Shown: in pieces, positions 42,886 through 50,802 of the stretch
How the letters are laid out: every line of letters begins with the position of its first letter
How positions within the stretch are numbered: the stretch's first letter is position 1
Assembly (NCBI RefSeq): GCF_016863655.1
Contig: NZ_BOPH01000113.1
Coordinates: 1 to 64,000 of the forward strand
Direction: 5' to 3'
Length of the DNA: 64,000 bases
Origin: Virgisporangium ochraceum
GTDB taxonomy: Bacteria; Actinomycetota; Actinomycetes; Mycobacteriales; Micromonosporaceae
Notes under the pieces: generated by a model
The model's input: the letters and a program-made list of their open reading frames with translations, nothing else
What the model was told of the DNA's origin: nothing
Database searches by the model: none
Position numbers and translations under genes: made by a program

Positions 42886-44309
42886 CGGTCGGCCAGGGGG
42901 TTGGGCACGTGGGTCCAGATGTCGTCGACGGTATCGGCCAGCCGCATCGCAGTCATCGCCTTCAATGGCAGGGTGGTCCGGGCGAGGAGGTGCTGCGGGG
43001 CGGGGACGGCCGCCCACAGCACGGCCGGTTCGGTGTGGAACCGCCGGGACAGGTGCGCGACCAGCCCGGCGAGCACCGTCGCGACGGCCGAGGCCAGCAC
43101 CTTGGTCTCCAGGTCGGCGGGGTCGTCGGTGGGGACGTCGCCGAGCAGCGGCGGCACCTCGACCCCGTGCCGGGCCAGGGTGCGCGGGCGCACCCGGACG
43201 CCGCCGAAGTCGCGGTAGAGGAGGCGGTGCGGTGCGCCGTCACGCAGGACGAGGACGAGGTTCTGGCCGTGGGCCTCCAGCCCGACGCCGAGGTCGAGGA
43301 GCCGGAACAGCGGCGGCAGCAGCAGGCGGGCGAACGCGGCGAGGAACGTGACGGGGTCGTCGGTGAGGTCCTCGACGCGGGGGCGGCCGGCGGTCAGGGC
43401 CGCTACCGGCAGCGCGCGTTCGCCGGGGTGCAGCGCCGGCGCGTCGCGGACGACGACCGCGAGGTCGCGGCTAGGGACGCCGTCGACGAGGGCGGCGCCG
43501 GCGGCGCGTTCGGCGAGGATGCCGAATGTGGGTGTGGTCAGCGGCCGCAGGAGCCGCGACAGGGCCGGGCCGTTGTGGACGGCCGCCGCGGAGACGGTGC
43601 GGGTGGCGCTGGTCATGCCGACCCGCACGGCCGTCTTGAGGTGGGCGTCCGCGGTGGCCAGGGTCCGTAGGGACATCAGGGGACGCGCTGAGCGCCGCTC
43701 GCCCGTGTCGCGCAGCCAGGGGTGGGTGTCGCGGACGCGGTCCCACTGCCAGGGGTGCATCGGCAGGAGGGGCGGCAGGGTGCCGGTCCAGCGGTCGTCG
43801 GGGACGGCGATGACGGGCAGGTCGACGGTGGGGTGGTGCTCGGGGGCGTAGGCGAGCACCTCGGCGACGGTCATGCCGGTGCGGGTGCGGCAGCAGGGGT
43901 GCAGCGGGTGTCCGTCCACGATGGACTGTTCCGCGTCCGTCAGCCCGGCGGGGCCGGCGGAGTCGGGGGGCCGGGTGGTGCGGGCGAGGGCCAGGTTGGC
44001 GACGCTGTCGTCGAGTTCGGCGGCGAACGCGGGCCGGTGCGGCCACAGGGCGGCGGCCAGGGCGGCGGGGTGCCGGTGCCCGCCGACGGTGAGGTCGTCG
44101 GGTGGCGGTGCGAACGGTTCGGCGGCCGCGGGCGGCCCGGAGACGCCGTGGACGTGCAGCGGTTCGCGGACGATGGCGCCCCACAGCCGGCCCAGCACCG
44201 CGGCCCGGGCGCCCGGGAGGGCGGCGGCGAACCCGTCGGCGAGGTCGGGTCGGTGGGTGCGCAGCCAGCCGGCGTGCTCCCGTTCGCAGGGGGAAGTCGG
44301 TGGGGACAA
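42882..44309 (-). CDS. IucA/IucC-family NIS siderophore synthetase
   Basis: A 475-residue synthetase, first gene of the operon. It shows DGHPLHPCCRTRTGM, LPMHPWQWDRV, KTAVRVGMTSATRT, GVGLEAHGQNLVLV and LYRDFGGVRVR, covering ATP and substrate sites. It is about 80 residues shorter than typical members, mainly at the N-terminus, where the likely start is TTG at 44309; the next in-frame start (GTG, residue 38) would cut further. The IdeR-type box lies 31-44 bp upstream, so expression should rise under iron limitation. Confidence 0.9.
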   Translation of the reverse strand: MSPPTSPCEREHAGWLRTHRPDLADGFAAALPGARAAVLGRLWGAIVREPLHVHGVSGPPAAAEPFAPPPDDLTVGGHRHPAALAAALWPHRPAFAAELDDSVANLALARTTRPPDSAGPAGLTDAEQSIVDGHPLHPCCRTRTGMTVAEVLAYAPEHHPTVDLPVIAVPDDRWTGTLPPLLPMHPWQWDRVRDTHPWLRDTGERRSARPLMSLRTLATADAHLKTAVRVGMTSATRTVSAAAVHNGPALSRLLRPLTTPTFGILAERAAGAALVDGVPSRDLAVVVRDAPALHPGERALPVAALTAGRPRVEDLTDDPVTFLAAFARLLLPPLFRLLDLGVGLEAHGQNLVLVLRDGAPHRLLYRDFGGVRVRPRTLARHGVEVPPLLGDVPTDDPADLETKVLASAVATVLAGLVAHLSRRFHTEPAVLWAAVPAPQHLLARTTLPLKAMTAMRLADTVDDIWTHVPNPLADR

Positions 44310-44339
44310 CGGTGGCTGATCCTCGCAATGGGCCGGAAG

Positions 44340-44353
44340 TTAGGCGAGCCTAA
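44340..44353. promoter_or_regulatory. IdeR/DmdR-type iron box
   Basis: TTAGGCGAGCCTAA, inside the longer palindrome AGTTAGGCGAGCCTAACT, matches the actinobacterial iron-box consensus TTAGGCTAGCCTAA at 13 of 14 positions. It lies 31 bp upstream of the first siderophore gene, where the iron-bound repressor would block transcription. It could also affect the divergent lyase gene. Confidence 0.92.
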
Positions 44354-44395
44354 CTCTAGCTCCGGGCCGATCTTTCACCGCACCGGGGCAACCCT

Positions 44396-44420
44396 CCTAG
44401 CATCCTAGGACGCCGTACGC
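44396..44420 (+). promoter_or_regulatory. CCTAG-N2-TCCTAGGA motif, site C
   Basis: CCTAGCATCCTAGGACGCC, with GGGCAACC just upstream as at site A, lies 77-101 bp before the DapA-family ATG. The same arrangement before the globin gene suggests a shared regulator or sigma factor. Confidence 0.6.
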
Positions 44421-44496
44421 GTTGTGATCTGCGCCCACCGACACAGCAACGACGGGGGAGGGCAGTTGATCTTGAGATGAGGGTAGGACTGGACCC

Positions 44497-45255
44497 ATGA
44501 CTCCTCCCTGGACCGGCATCGCCGTCGCCCTGGCCACCCTGTTCGACGACGAGAAGACCGTGGCGGTGGAGCAGACCGCCGAACACGCGGCCCGGCTGGT
44601 CGAGGCGGGCGTGCGGGCGGTGGTCGTCGCCGGGTCCACCGGTGAGGCGGCGGCGCTGACCGACACCGAACGCGTCGCGCTGCTCGCCGCCGTCCGGGCG
44701 GCGTGCCCCGACGTACCCGTGGTCGCCGGTGCCTCGGCCGAGTGGTGGCGTCCGGCGGCCGAGCGGGTCGTCGCCGCGGTGTCGGCGGGTGCCGACGCGG
44801 TGCTCGTCGCGCCACCGCGGTCCGGGGACCTCGACAGGTACTTCACCAACGTGGCGGCGGCCGCCGGTCAGGTGCCGGTGCTGGCGTACCACTTCCCGCC
44901 GAACGCCGGTGGGCCGGTTCCCGTCGAGGCGCTGGCCGGCCTGCCGGTACAGGGCATCAAGGACTCCACCGGCGACCCGGAGCGGATGCTGGCGCAGCTC
45001 GAGTCCTGGTCGGGCTGGATCTACTCGGGCGCGGCGGTGCTGACCAGCTACGCGGCGACGGTCGGTGCGGCCGGGTCGATCCTGGCGGCGGCGAACATCG
45101 CGCCGGAGGACTGTGTGGCGGCGTGGAGCGGCGACGGAAAGGCGCAGCGGCGGCTGCTCGCGGTGCACCGGGCGTGCCGGTCGCGGTTCCCGCACGGTCT
45201 GAAGGAGGCGATGGCGCAGCGCTGGTCGACGCCGGTGGGGTCCCGTCTGGGCTGA
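44497..45255 (+). CDS. DapA/NanA-family aldolase (dihydrodipicolinate synthase-like)
   Basis: A 252-residue class I aldolase. The GSTGE loop is AGSTGEAAALTD, the catalytic Tyr lies in LAYHFPP, and the Schiff-base Lys lies in GIKDSTGDPE. The barrel is about 40 residues shorter than true DapA, and the family covers lyases for pyruvate and several keto acids, so lysine synthesis should not be assumed. It is divergent from the siderophore operon and has its own CCTAG site upstream. Confidence 0.85.
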   Translation: MTPPWTGIAVALATLFDDEKTVAVEQTAEHAARLVEAGVRAVVVAGSTGEAAALTDTERVALLAAVRAACPDVPVVAGASAEWWRPAAERVVAAVSAGADAVLVAPPRSGDLDRYFTNVAAAAGQVPVLAYHFPPNAGGPVPVEALAGLPVQGIKDSTGDPERMLAQLESWSGWIYSGAAVLTSYAATVGAAGSILAAANIAPEDCVAAWSGDGKAQRRLLAVHRACRSRFPHGLKEAMAQRWSTPVGSRLG

Positions 45256-45277
45256 CGCGCCGCCCCTGACGCCGCCC

Positions 45278-45907
45278 TCAGCCCAGGACGAGGCCGACGG
45301 CCAGGACGGCGATCACCACGCTGGACACGGTCGCGGTGGCGAACCGGCCCCGCGGGCCGGTGAGCACCCGGCCGAGCAGCCCGCCGCCGGCGGCGAGCAG
45401 AAGCTGCCAGCTGGCCGAGGCGAGGAACGCCGCCGCGACGAACACCACAGCGGTCACGGCGTCGCTGTCGCCCTGGCGGCCGAGCACCAGCGCGGTGAAG
45501 TACACGACCGTCGACGGGTTGAGCACGGTCAGGGCGAGCAGCCCGAGGAAGGCCCGGCCGGGGCTGGTGAGCCCCCGGACCGCCTTGACCGTCGGTGCGT
45601 CCGTGCGGGCCCGCCACGCGGTGTAGGCGGTGCGGGCGGCGAGCGCGAGCAGCACGACCATCGCGGCCCAGCGCAGCGGCCCCGATACCGGTTCGACGAG
45701 CCGGGCCACGGCGGCACCGCCGACGACGGCGAGGGCGCAGTAGAGCCCGTCGGCGGTGGCGACCCCGAGGGCGGCGGCCGACCCGATCCGCAGCGACGTG
45801 CGGGCGGTGAGGCTGATCAGGAGGGCGGCGATGGCTCCGACGGGTACGGCGACGGCGTAGCCGGCGACCATGCCGGCGAGGGCGGCCTCGCCGAGGCCGG
45901 CGGTCAC
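45278..45907 (-). CDS. LysE/RhtB-family exporter
   Basis: A 209-residue, six-helix protein. The N-terminal VAGYAVAVPVGAIAALLISL and LGVATADGLYCALA are LysE hallmarks, as is LTVLNPSTVVYFTALVLG. Family members export amino acids or small amines. The start is GTG 45907, giving the usual length, although no good ribosome site is visible; ATG 45871 is an alternative. Convergent with the aldolase and divergent from the MFS gene. A link to siderophore export is only positional. Confidence 0.85.
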   Translation of the reverse strand: MTAGLGEAALAGMVAGYAVAVPVGAIAALLISLTARTSLRIGSAAALGVATADGLYCALAVVGGAAVARLVEPVSGPLRWAAMVVLLALAARTAYTAWRARTDAPTVKAVRGLTSPGRAFLGLLALTVLNPSTVVYFTALVLGRQGDSDAVTAVVFVAAAFLASASWQLLLAAGGGLLGRVLTGPRGRFATATVSSVVIAVLAVGLVLG

Positions 45908-46123
45908 CGCTGGGGGACGGGCGCCGTTCCGGTGGGGGAGCCGGGCTGCTGTCGCCGTGCGCCCGTCGCCGCGAGGGCCGGGGACACGCGATGCGCTCGG
46001 GCTCTGGTCACGGGCAGATGGTGCGCCGCCGGATCCGGTGACTTCAACGGGTTTTCCGGTGACCCAGGGTTGTGGTGACGCAGTCCACAGACGGCGCCGC
46101 ACCGGGCTTCCTAGGGTGGGCCG

Positions 46124-47308
46124 GTGCGTCTCGGGCTGGTGCGGTACCTGACGGGTGCGACCCTCGCCCGCACCGCCGACGCGATGTCCGGGCCGGCGCT
46201 GCTGCTGCTCGGTCTGGCCGTCGTCGGGTCGACGGGTCCGGCGTCGCTGCTGTTCGCGGGTCTCACGGTGGCGTCGGCGGCCGGTGGGCCGGTGCTCGGG
46301 GTGCTGTTCGACCGGTCGGCGCGGCCGGGTCGGCTGCTGGCGCTCGCCCTGGCCGGCTTCGCCGCCGGCCTGACGGTCGCGGCGGTGACCCTGGGCCGGT
46401 GGCCGCTCGCCGTCGTGGTCGGGGTCGCGGTGGGGGCGGGCCTGCTCGTCCCGGCGCTGTCGGGTGGATGGACCGCGCAGCTCGGCGACGTCGTACCGGC
46501 GGCCTCGTTGCGGCGGGCCCAGTCGTTGGACGCGGCGACCTACAACGTGGGTGGGCTGGCCGGCCCGGGGGTCACCGCGGCGGTGGCGGGCCTGTGGGGT
46601 GCCGGCTGGGCGGTGGCGGCGTCGATCGTCCTGCTGGCCCTGGCCGTCCCGGTCGCGGCGACGCTGCCGCCGCCGTCGCGGGCGCCGTTAACGTCGTCGG
46701 TTCCGGCGGCGTTGCGGGCCGGGGTGACCGCGATCGTGTCCATCGCGGGGCTGCGGCGGATCACGGTCGCCTCGGTGGTGGCGTTCGTCGGGTTCGGGAT
46801 GTTCATCGTGGCGTGCCCGCTGCTGGGGCTGCGGCACTTCGACAGCACCGCCCGGGGCGCGTCGCTGCTGTCGGTGATGGCCGTCGGGGCGCTGGTGGCG
46901 ACGGTGCTGCTGGCCCGGTGGCCGCTGCCCGTGCGTCCCGACACGTTCTTCGTGATCGCGACGGTGGTCTCGACGGCCTCGCTCACCGCGCAGGCCCTCG
47001 CCCCGTCGGCCGTGCTGGTGGTGGTCGCGGTCGCGGTGCTGGGGATCGCCGACGGCCCGCAGCTGGCCGCGGTGATCGCGGTGCGGCACCGGGAGGCGCC
47101 GGAGCAGCTGCGGGCGCAGGTGTTCACGACCGGTGCGAGCCTGAAGGTGACCGCGGGTGCGCTGGGTGCGGCGCTGGCCGGCGTGCTGGCGGCGCATTCG
47201 GTGACGCTGGTGCTGCTCGTCGCGGCGGGTACGCAGGTGCTGGCGCTGGTGGCGTTCGCCGCGGTGCGGGTGCGGCGTGGTCAGCCGGCGGCGGCGGCGG
47301 CCGCCTGA
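46124..47308 (+). CDS. MFS transporter
   Basis: A 394-residue protein with twelve predicted helices. It has LFDRSARPGRLLALALAGF in the loop 2-3 position (a form of the MFS signature), SGGWTAQLGDVVP and DAATYNVGGLAGPGV. The family includes siderophore exporters such as YmfD/PvsC relatives, but substrate cannot be assigned here. GTG start. Its 3' end overlaps the convergent next gene by 28 bp. Given its location 1.8 kb from the siderophore operon, export of that siderophore is one possibility. Confidence 0.87.
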   Translation: MRLGLVRYLTGATLARTADAMSGPALLLLGLAVVGSTGPASLLFAGLTVASAAGGPVLGVLFDRSARPGRLLALALAGFAAGLTVAAVTLGRWPLAVVVGVAVGAGLLVPALSGGWTAQLGDVVPAASLRRAQSLDAATYNVGGLAGPGVTAAVAGLWGAGWAVAASIVLLALAVPVAATLPPPSRAPLTSSVPAALRAGVTAIVSIAGLRRITVASVVAFVGFGMFIVACPLLGLRHFDSTARGASLLSVMAVGALVATVLLARWPLPVRPDTFFVIATVVSTASLTAQALAPSAVLVVVAVAVLGIADGPQLAAVIAVRHREAPEQLRAQVFTTGASLKVTAGALGAALAGVLAAHSVTLVLLVAAGTQVLALVAFAAVRVRRGQPAAAAAA

Positions 47309-47739
47309 CGGTCCCAGGTGGTGACCATGACCCCGACGACGAACACCTGTGCGGGCAGGGACAGCGTGGGCAGCTCGGCCTGGATCCGGTTGCCCCAGAA
47401 TCCCGTCTTGCGGATCGTGCCGACGACGTTGTCGCCGATGAGGAGCTCCTGCGTGCTGGCCCAGATGGAGGCGCGGCGGAACCGGTGCGGCTTGCCGTCG
47501 GCGACCACGGTCCAGTGCTTGCGGCCGGCCTTCTCGGCGGTGGCGACGGTGCCGCCGGCGGCGTCGGTCATCGTGAACCGGTTGGTCCAGGTGGTGGCGT
47601 CGACGCGGTAGCGCTGGCCGGCGAGGACGATGTCGCCGCCGCCGCGCCAGAACCTGGGGTTCCACTCGGCGACGGGCGTGCCGTTGACGCGGATGTCGTA
47701 GCGGTGCCCGAACACGCCCGACTTGGTGGCCTCCAGCAT
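47281..47739 (-). CDS. hypothetical beta-rich protein, possibly LURP-one/tubby-like
   Basis: A 152-residue soluble protein made of alternating strands (YDIRVNGTPVAEW, GGDIVLAGQRYRVDA, NRFTMTDAAGGTVATAE, HWTVVADGKPHRF, LLIGDNVVGTIRKTGFWGN). The repeated pattern of a residue carried by a strand, a Gly turn and an aromatic is like tubby-C/LURP-one folds. No catalytic motif is visible. ATG at 47739 in CAGCATG. Convergent overlap with the MFS gene. Confidence 0.6.
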   Translation of the reverse strand: MLEATKSGVFGHRYDIRVNGTPVAEWNPRFWRGGGDIVLAGQRYRVDATTWTNRFTMTDAAGGTVATAEKAGRKHWTVVADGKPHRFRRASIWASTQELLIGDNVVGTIRKTGFWGNRIQAELPTLSLPAQVFVVGVMVTTWDRQAAAAAAG

Positions 47740-47852
47740 GGTCCTCAGGCTAGGGCGGGGCCGCCACCACCGCCGTCCGGAAGAACTCAACTTGACGTAA
47801 TGTTCATTATCGAACCGGCGCGGGGATCGGTGGGGATCGTACGGTGACGGGC

Positions 47853-48392
47853 ATGCAGATTCCCCGGCTCGGACCGGTCACCGAGGACGACGTGGAGCGG
47901 TACCGCACGGACGAGCCGGTCCCCGTGCCGGTGCTCGGCGGCGGCAGGTTCCACGTGTTCCTGGACGGTTACGACGACGATCCGGACCGTGACGAGACGC
48001 ACGCGGTCATCGGCGCGTTCCTGGACCTCGACGCGTCGGTGCTGCGGGCGGCGGCTCCCGCGGTCTACGACTACTACCTCGACACCGTGGCGGACCTGCG
48101 CGCCGCCGGTCTGGAGGTTCCGGTGCGCATCGGCGGTCCCGACGAGGTCTTCGACCACGTGCGGTTCGGTGAGATCACCGTCGTTCGGGACGGCGCGGAG
48201 GGTGACGGACCGGTATATGTGTCGATCGAGTGCGAGTGTGCGTGGGAGCCGGAGCACGGGCTGCAGATCGTGTTCCGTGCGGGCCGGTCGGTGACGAAGG
48301 TGGGCCCGTACGACGGCGACCTGACCACCGACGGCGACACCCCGTCCGGCACCCCGTACGCGCGTCGGACGGGAAATGTCGGAGCGCTCTGA
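47853..48392 (+). CDS. hypothetical protein (possible DUF6985-like)
   Basis: A 179-residue acidic protein. It contains LGPVTEDDVERYRTDEPVPV, FLDGYDDDPDRDETHAVIGA and SIECECAWEPEHGLQIVF, the last typical of small proteins related to immunity/SUKH-like folds. The family call is weak. An in-frame GTG lies at 47844. It precedes the DUF6319-like gene by 41 bp, with a LexA-like box in that gap, so the two are probably separate transcripts. Confidence 0.6.
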   Translation: MQIPRLGPVTEDDVERYRTDEPVPVPVLGGGRFHVFLDGYDDDPDRDETHAVIGAFLDLDASVLRAAAPAVYDYYLDTVADLRAAGLEVPVRIGGPDEVFDHVRFGEITVVRDGAEGDGPVYVSIECECAWEPEHGLQIVFRAGRSVTKVGPYDGDLTTDGDTPSGTPYARRTGNVGAL

Positions 48393-48402
48393 TAAGAAGA
48401 TC

Positions 48403-48416
48403 CGAACACATGTTCG
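48403..48416. promoter_or_regulatory. LexA-like SOS box
   Basis: CGAACACATGTTCG is a perfect palindrome of the form CGAAC-N4-GTTCG, matching the Gram-positive/actinobacterial LexA consensus. It lies 18 bp upstream of the ATG at 48434, next to a GATAAG -10-like word. This would make the downstream gene DNA-damage inducible. Confidence 0.7.
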
Positions 48417-48433
48417 TGAGAGGGGATGATGGT

Positions 48434-49276
48434 ATGCCGACCCGTACCGCCCCCGGCCTGTCCGCCGATGAGCTGGCCCGTATCAGAGACACCCTGGCCG
48501 CCGGGCGTAAGCCCCGGGTGGTGTTTCGTCCCGGTGCCGGCGACCAGATGGCGGGTCAGGTCGGGCAGGTCGTCAAGTTGACCGATCCGGAGGCGTCCGA
48601 CGACTGGGTGGTGGTGCGGTTCCGGGGTGATGACCTGCCCTTCTCCCCCGCCGACCTGGAGATCCCGTCGAAGTCCAAGCCGCCGGCCCCGCAGGCGCCG
48701 GCGGTCGCAGAGTCCGTGTCCGCAACCCTGCCCGGCCCTCGAGAGGAGCCTTCCGTGGCGACTTCCACCACCGTCAATGGCGCCGGTCGCCCCGTGAAGG
48801 GCGCCAAGGCGGCGCCTGCTCCGGTCGTCACCGACACGCCGGTCGACTCCGCGGCCGACCGGGCGGCGGAGAAGGCCGCCGCGGTGAAGAGGGCGACGGA
48901 ACCGGCGGCCAGGCCGGAGCCGGTGGCCGAAGCGGCACCGGATGCCGCGCCGGTGCCGGCCGCCCAGAGCGCCAAGCCGGCCAGGAAGGCGGCCAAGCCG
49001 AAGGCGCCGCCGTCGTTGACGGTGACGCTCACCTACGCCGAGGGCGAGTGGATGGTGGGTGCGACGCAGGGGTCGAAGGCCCTGGCGAAGCCGTACGTCA
49101 TCAAGCCGGCCGAGGCGCTGAAGATGGTGTCGATGCTCGACGTGCCGGGCGTGCACGACGCGGTCGACGAGATCGTGTCGGCGGCGCGGGCCGAGGCCGA
49201 GCAGCAGGCGGAGAAGCTGCGGGCCGAACTGGCCGAGATCGAGTCGCGGCTGGCGGAGCTCCGCGAGGCCGGCTGA
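48434..49276 (+). CDS. DUF6319-like protein
   Basis: A 280-residue protein. An N-terminal domain (residues 1-80: LSADELARIRDTLAAGRKPR, then GQVGQVVKLTDPEASDDWVV) precedes an Ala/Pro/Lys-rich flexible linker (about 85-190) and a C-terminal domain (LTVTLTYAEGEWMVGATQGS, then a terminal coiled coil QQAEKLRAELAEIESRLAEL). Such proteins are widespread in actinomycetes without known function; the N-terminal part is the conserved DUF6319 pattern. ATG 48434 is preferred; ATG 48410 would overlap the LexA-like box. Confidence 0.7.
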   Translation: MPTRTAPGLSADELARIRDTLAAGRKPRVVFRPGAGDQMAGQVGQVVKLTDPEASDDWVVVRFRGDDLPFSPADLEIPSKSKPPAPQAPAVAESVSATLPGPREEPSVATSTTVNGAGRPVKGAKAAPAPVVTDTPVDSAADRAAEKAAAVKRATEPAARPEPVAEAAPDAAPVPAAQSAKPARKAAKPKAPPSLTVTLTYAEGEWMVGATQGSKALAKPYVIKPAEALKMVSMLDVPGVHDAVDEIVSAARAEAEQQAEKLRAELAEIESRLAELREAG

Positions 49277-49359
49277 CAGCAGGGCCGCGGCCGCACACGG
49301 CAGACACGCCGCGGGTGTCGTCCCTGGTCGGACGGGCCCGTGGCGTGGCAGGATCTCGG

Positions 49360-49408
49360 CCTTGTGAGCGCCTTATGAGCAGCGCCCTATGAGCAGGGCC
49401 TTGTGAGC
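49360..49408 (+). repeat. four CCTTRTGAGC repeats forming overlapping mini-ORFs
   Basis: CCTTGTGAGC or a close variant occurs at 49360, 49371, 49385 and 49399. Each contains a start codon that overlaps the previous stop. GTG 49363 gives V-S-A-L-stop, ATG 49375 gives M-S-S-A-L-stop, ATG 49389 gives M-S-R-A-L-stop, and GTG 49403 starts plsC. An AGGA ribosome site precedes only the first. It is either slippage duplication of the gene start or a chain of translationally coupled leaders. Confidence 0.7.
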
Positions 49409-50245
49409 ACCGTCGCCGGCGAGCACGGCGTCGGGCCGGGGCCGACGGGTACCGCGACCGTGCAGGCGTGGCGGGCGCCGCTGGTCTGGCGGGTGCTGAT
49501 GGTCGCCGCTCGGGTCGTCGTCGGGTGTGTGGGGCGGCTGCGGGTCACCGGTGACGTGCCGGAGTCCCTGCGCGGTACGCCGGTCGTGGTGGCGGTCAAC
49601 CACGTCGGGAACTTCGACCCGCTCGTGCTCGTGGCGGCGATGCGGGTCCGGCGGCTGGCGCCGCGGCTGCTGGCGACCGCCGGGCTGTTCCGGGCGCCGG
49701 TGATCGGGCGGGTGCTGCGGGCCTGCGGGCACATCCCGGTGAACCGCCGGTCGACGTCGGCGGCCGACGCGTTGCACGAGGCCGAGGCGGCGTTGGCGGC
49801 CGGGGCGTTGGTGGCGCTGTATCCGGAGGGCCGCATCGGGCTCGACCCGGGCATGTGGCCCGAGCGGGGCAAGACCGGCCTGGCGCGGCTGGCGCTGCGG
49901 TCCGGGGCGACGGTGCTGCCGGTGGCGCAGTGGGGCGCCCACGAGGTGGTGGCGTACCACGGTGCCGGCGCGATGGTGGCCCGGTTCCTCGGGTCGGTGG
50001 TGCGGCGTCCGGTGCTGCGGGTGCACTTCGGTCCGCCGGTCCCCCTCGACGACCTGCCCGCCGACGCGCCCGGGGTGGCGCTGCGGGCCACCGAGCGGAT
50101 CATGTCTGCGGTCACCGACGCGTTGGAGCCGCTGCGCGTCGACGAGCCGCGCCTTCCCCGTCACATCGATGCGACCCGGCCGCTGTCGACGGCCCGCACC
50201 GCCGACCGGCGCCACCGCGGCCCCGTACCGGAGGAGCGGGGTTAG
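49403..50245 (+). CDS. 1-acyl-sn-glycerol-3-phosphate acyltransferase (PlsC-like)
   Basis: A 280-residue acyltransferase. Block I is NHVGNFD (66-72), with His67 and Asp72 as the catalytic pair; the phosphate-binding block is ALYPEGRIG, and PVNRRSTSA is block II. It acylates lysophosphatidate or a similar acceptor at the membrane. A hydrophobic anchor lies at about 27-48. The GTG at 49403 is the last of four repeated starts. Convergent with the LuxR-type gene, overlapping its stop by 4 bp. Confidence 0.88.
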   Translation: MSTVAGEHGVGPGPTGTATVQAWRAPLVWRVLMVAARVVVGCVGRLRVTGDVPESLRGTPVVVAVNHVGNFDPLVLVAAMRVRRLAPRLLATAGLFRAPVIGRVLRACGHIPVNRRSTSAADALHEAEAALAAGALVALYPEGRIGLDPGMWPERGKTGLARLALRSGATVLPVAQWGAHEVVAYHGAGAMVARFLGSVVRRPVLRVHFGPPVPLDDLPADAPGVALRATERIMSAVTDALEPLRVDEPRLPRHIDATRPLSTARTADRRHRGPVPEERG

Positions 50246-50802
50246 GAGCCGTCGCGGGTCTCGCGGCGGATGCGCAGGTACGCGAGCACCGCCTCACGTG
50301 TCGTGCGGACGCCGAGGACCTCGCGGGCCTCGGCGATGCGGCGGTTGGCGGTGCGCAGCGACAGGAATTCGGCGGCGGCCGCGGCGGCGATCGTCTCCCC
50401 GCCGGCCAGCCTCTCGAGCAGGGCCCGCTGCTCGGCGGCGAGCTGGGGTCCGCTGGCGGCGGGCTCGTCGGCCTCGCCGGCGACGGGTGCGTCGGGGTCC
50501 AGGCTCACCGGGCCGACGCGGGCCAGGTCGGCGTGCAGGGCGCGACCGACGTCGGAGCCGGCGTCGGTGATGGCGACGACGCCGGCACCGCGGGCGGCGG
50601 CGAGGACGGCGAGTTCGGCGGTGTCGGGGTCGGCGACGCGGCCGAAGAGCACCAGCCGGGATCCGGACACGTCCCAGGTGTTCTCGGGAAGGGCGAACCC
50701 CTCCCGGGTCGTCCAGCCGGCCCGGGCGAGCCTGCGCAGCACAGACGTGGCCTCCGCGCCGCCGTCGACGATGTAGCGGGGCGCGGCGGGGCTAGTGGTC
50801 AT
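50242..50802 (-). CDS. small LuxR-type transcriptional regulator
   Basis: A 186-residue protein. The N-terminal 110 residues resemble a degenerate receiver fold (SRLVLFGRVADPDTAELAVLAA) without a clear phosphoacceptor Asp, followed by a C-terminal HTH (LLERLAGGETIAAAAAAEFL, then SLRTANRRIAEAREVLG) of the LuxR class. It is co-transcribed with the large STAND regulator upstream (ATGA overlap). The pair is divergent from the dynamin cluster, so it may control it. Confidence 0.75.
   Translation of the reverse strand: MTTSPAAPRYIVDGGAEATSVLRRLARAGWTTREGFALPENTWDVSGSRLVLFGRVADPDTAELAVLAAARGAGVVAITDAGSDVGRALHADLARVGPVSLDPDAPVAGEADEPAASGPQLAAEQRALLERLAGGETIAAAAAAEFLSLRTANRRIAEAREVLGVRTTREAVLAYLRIRRETRDGS

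Noticed and set aside
44497..45255. Calling the aldolase dapA for lysine synthesis
   Set aside because: It is shorter than DapA and lacks lysine-pathway neighbours; the family has many substrates.
45247..45286. Inverted repeat CTGGGCTGA/TCAGCCCAG between the aldolase and LysE stops
   Set aside because: Both genes end with the same Leu-Gly-stop codons, which makes the pairing likely by chance; loop of 22 nt and no T tract.
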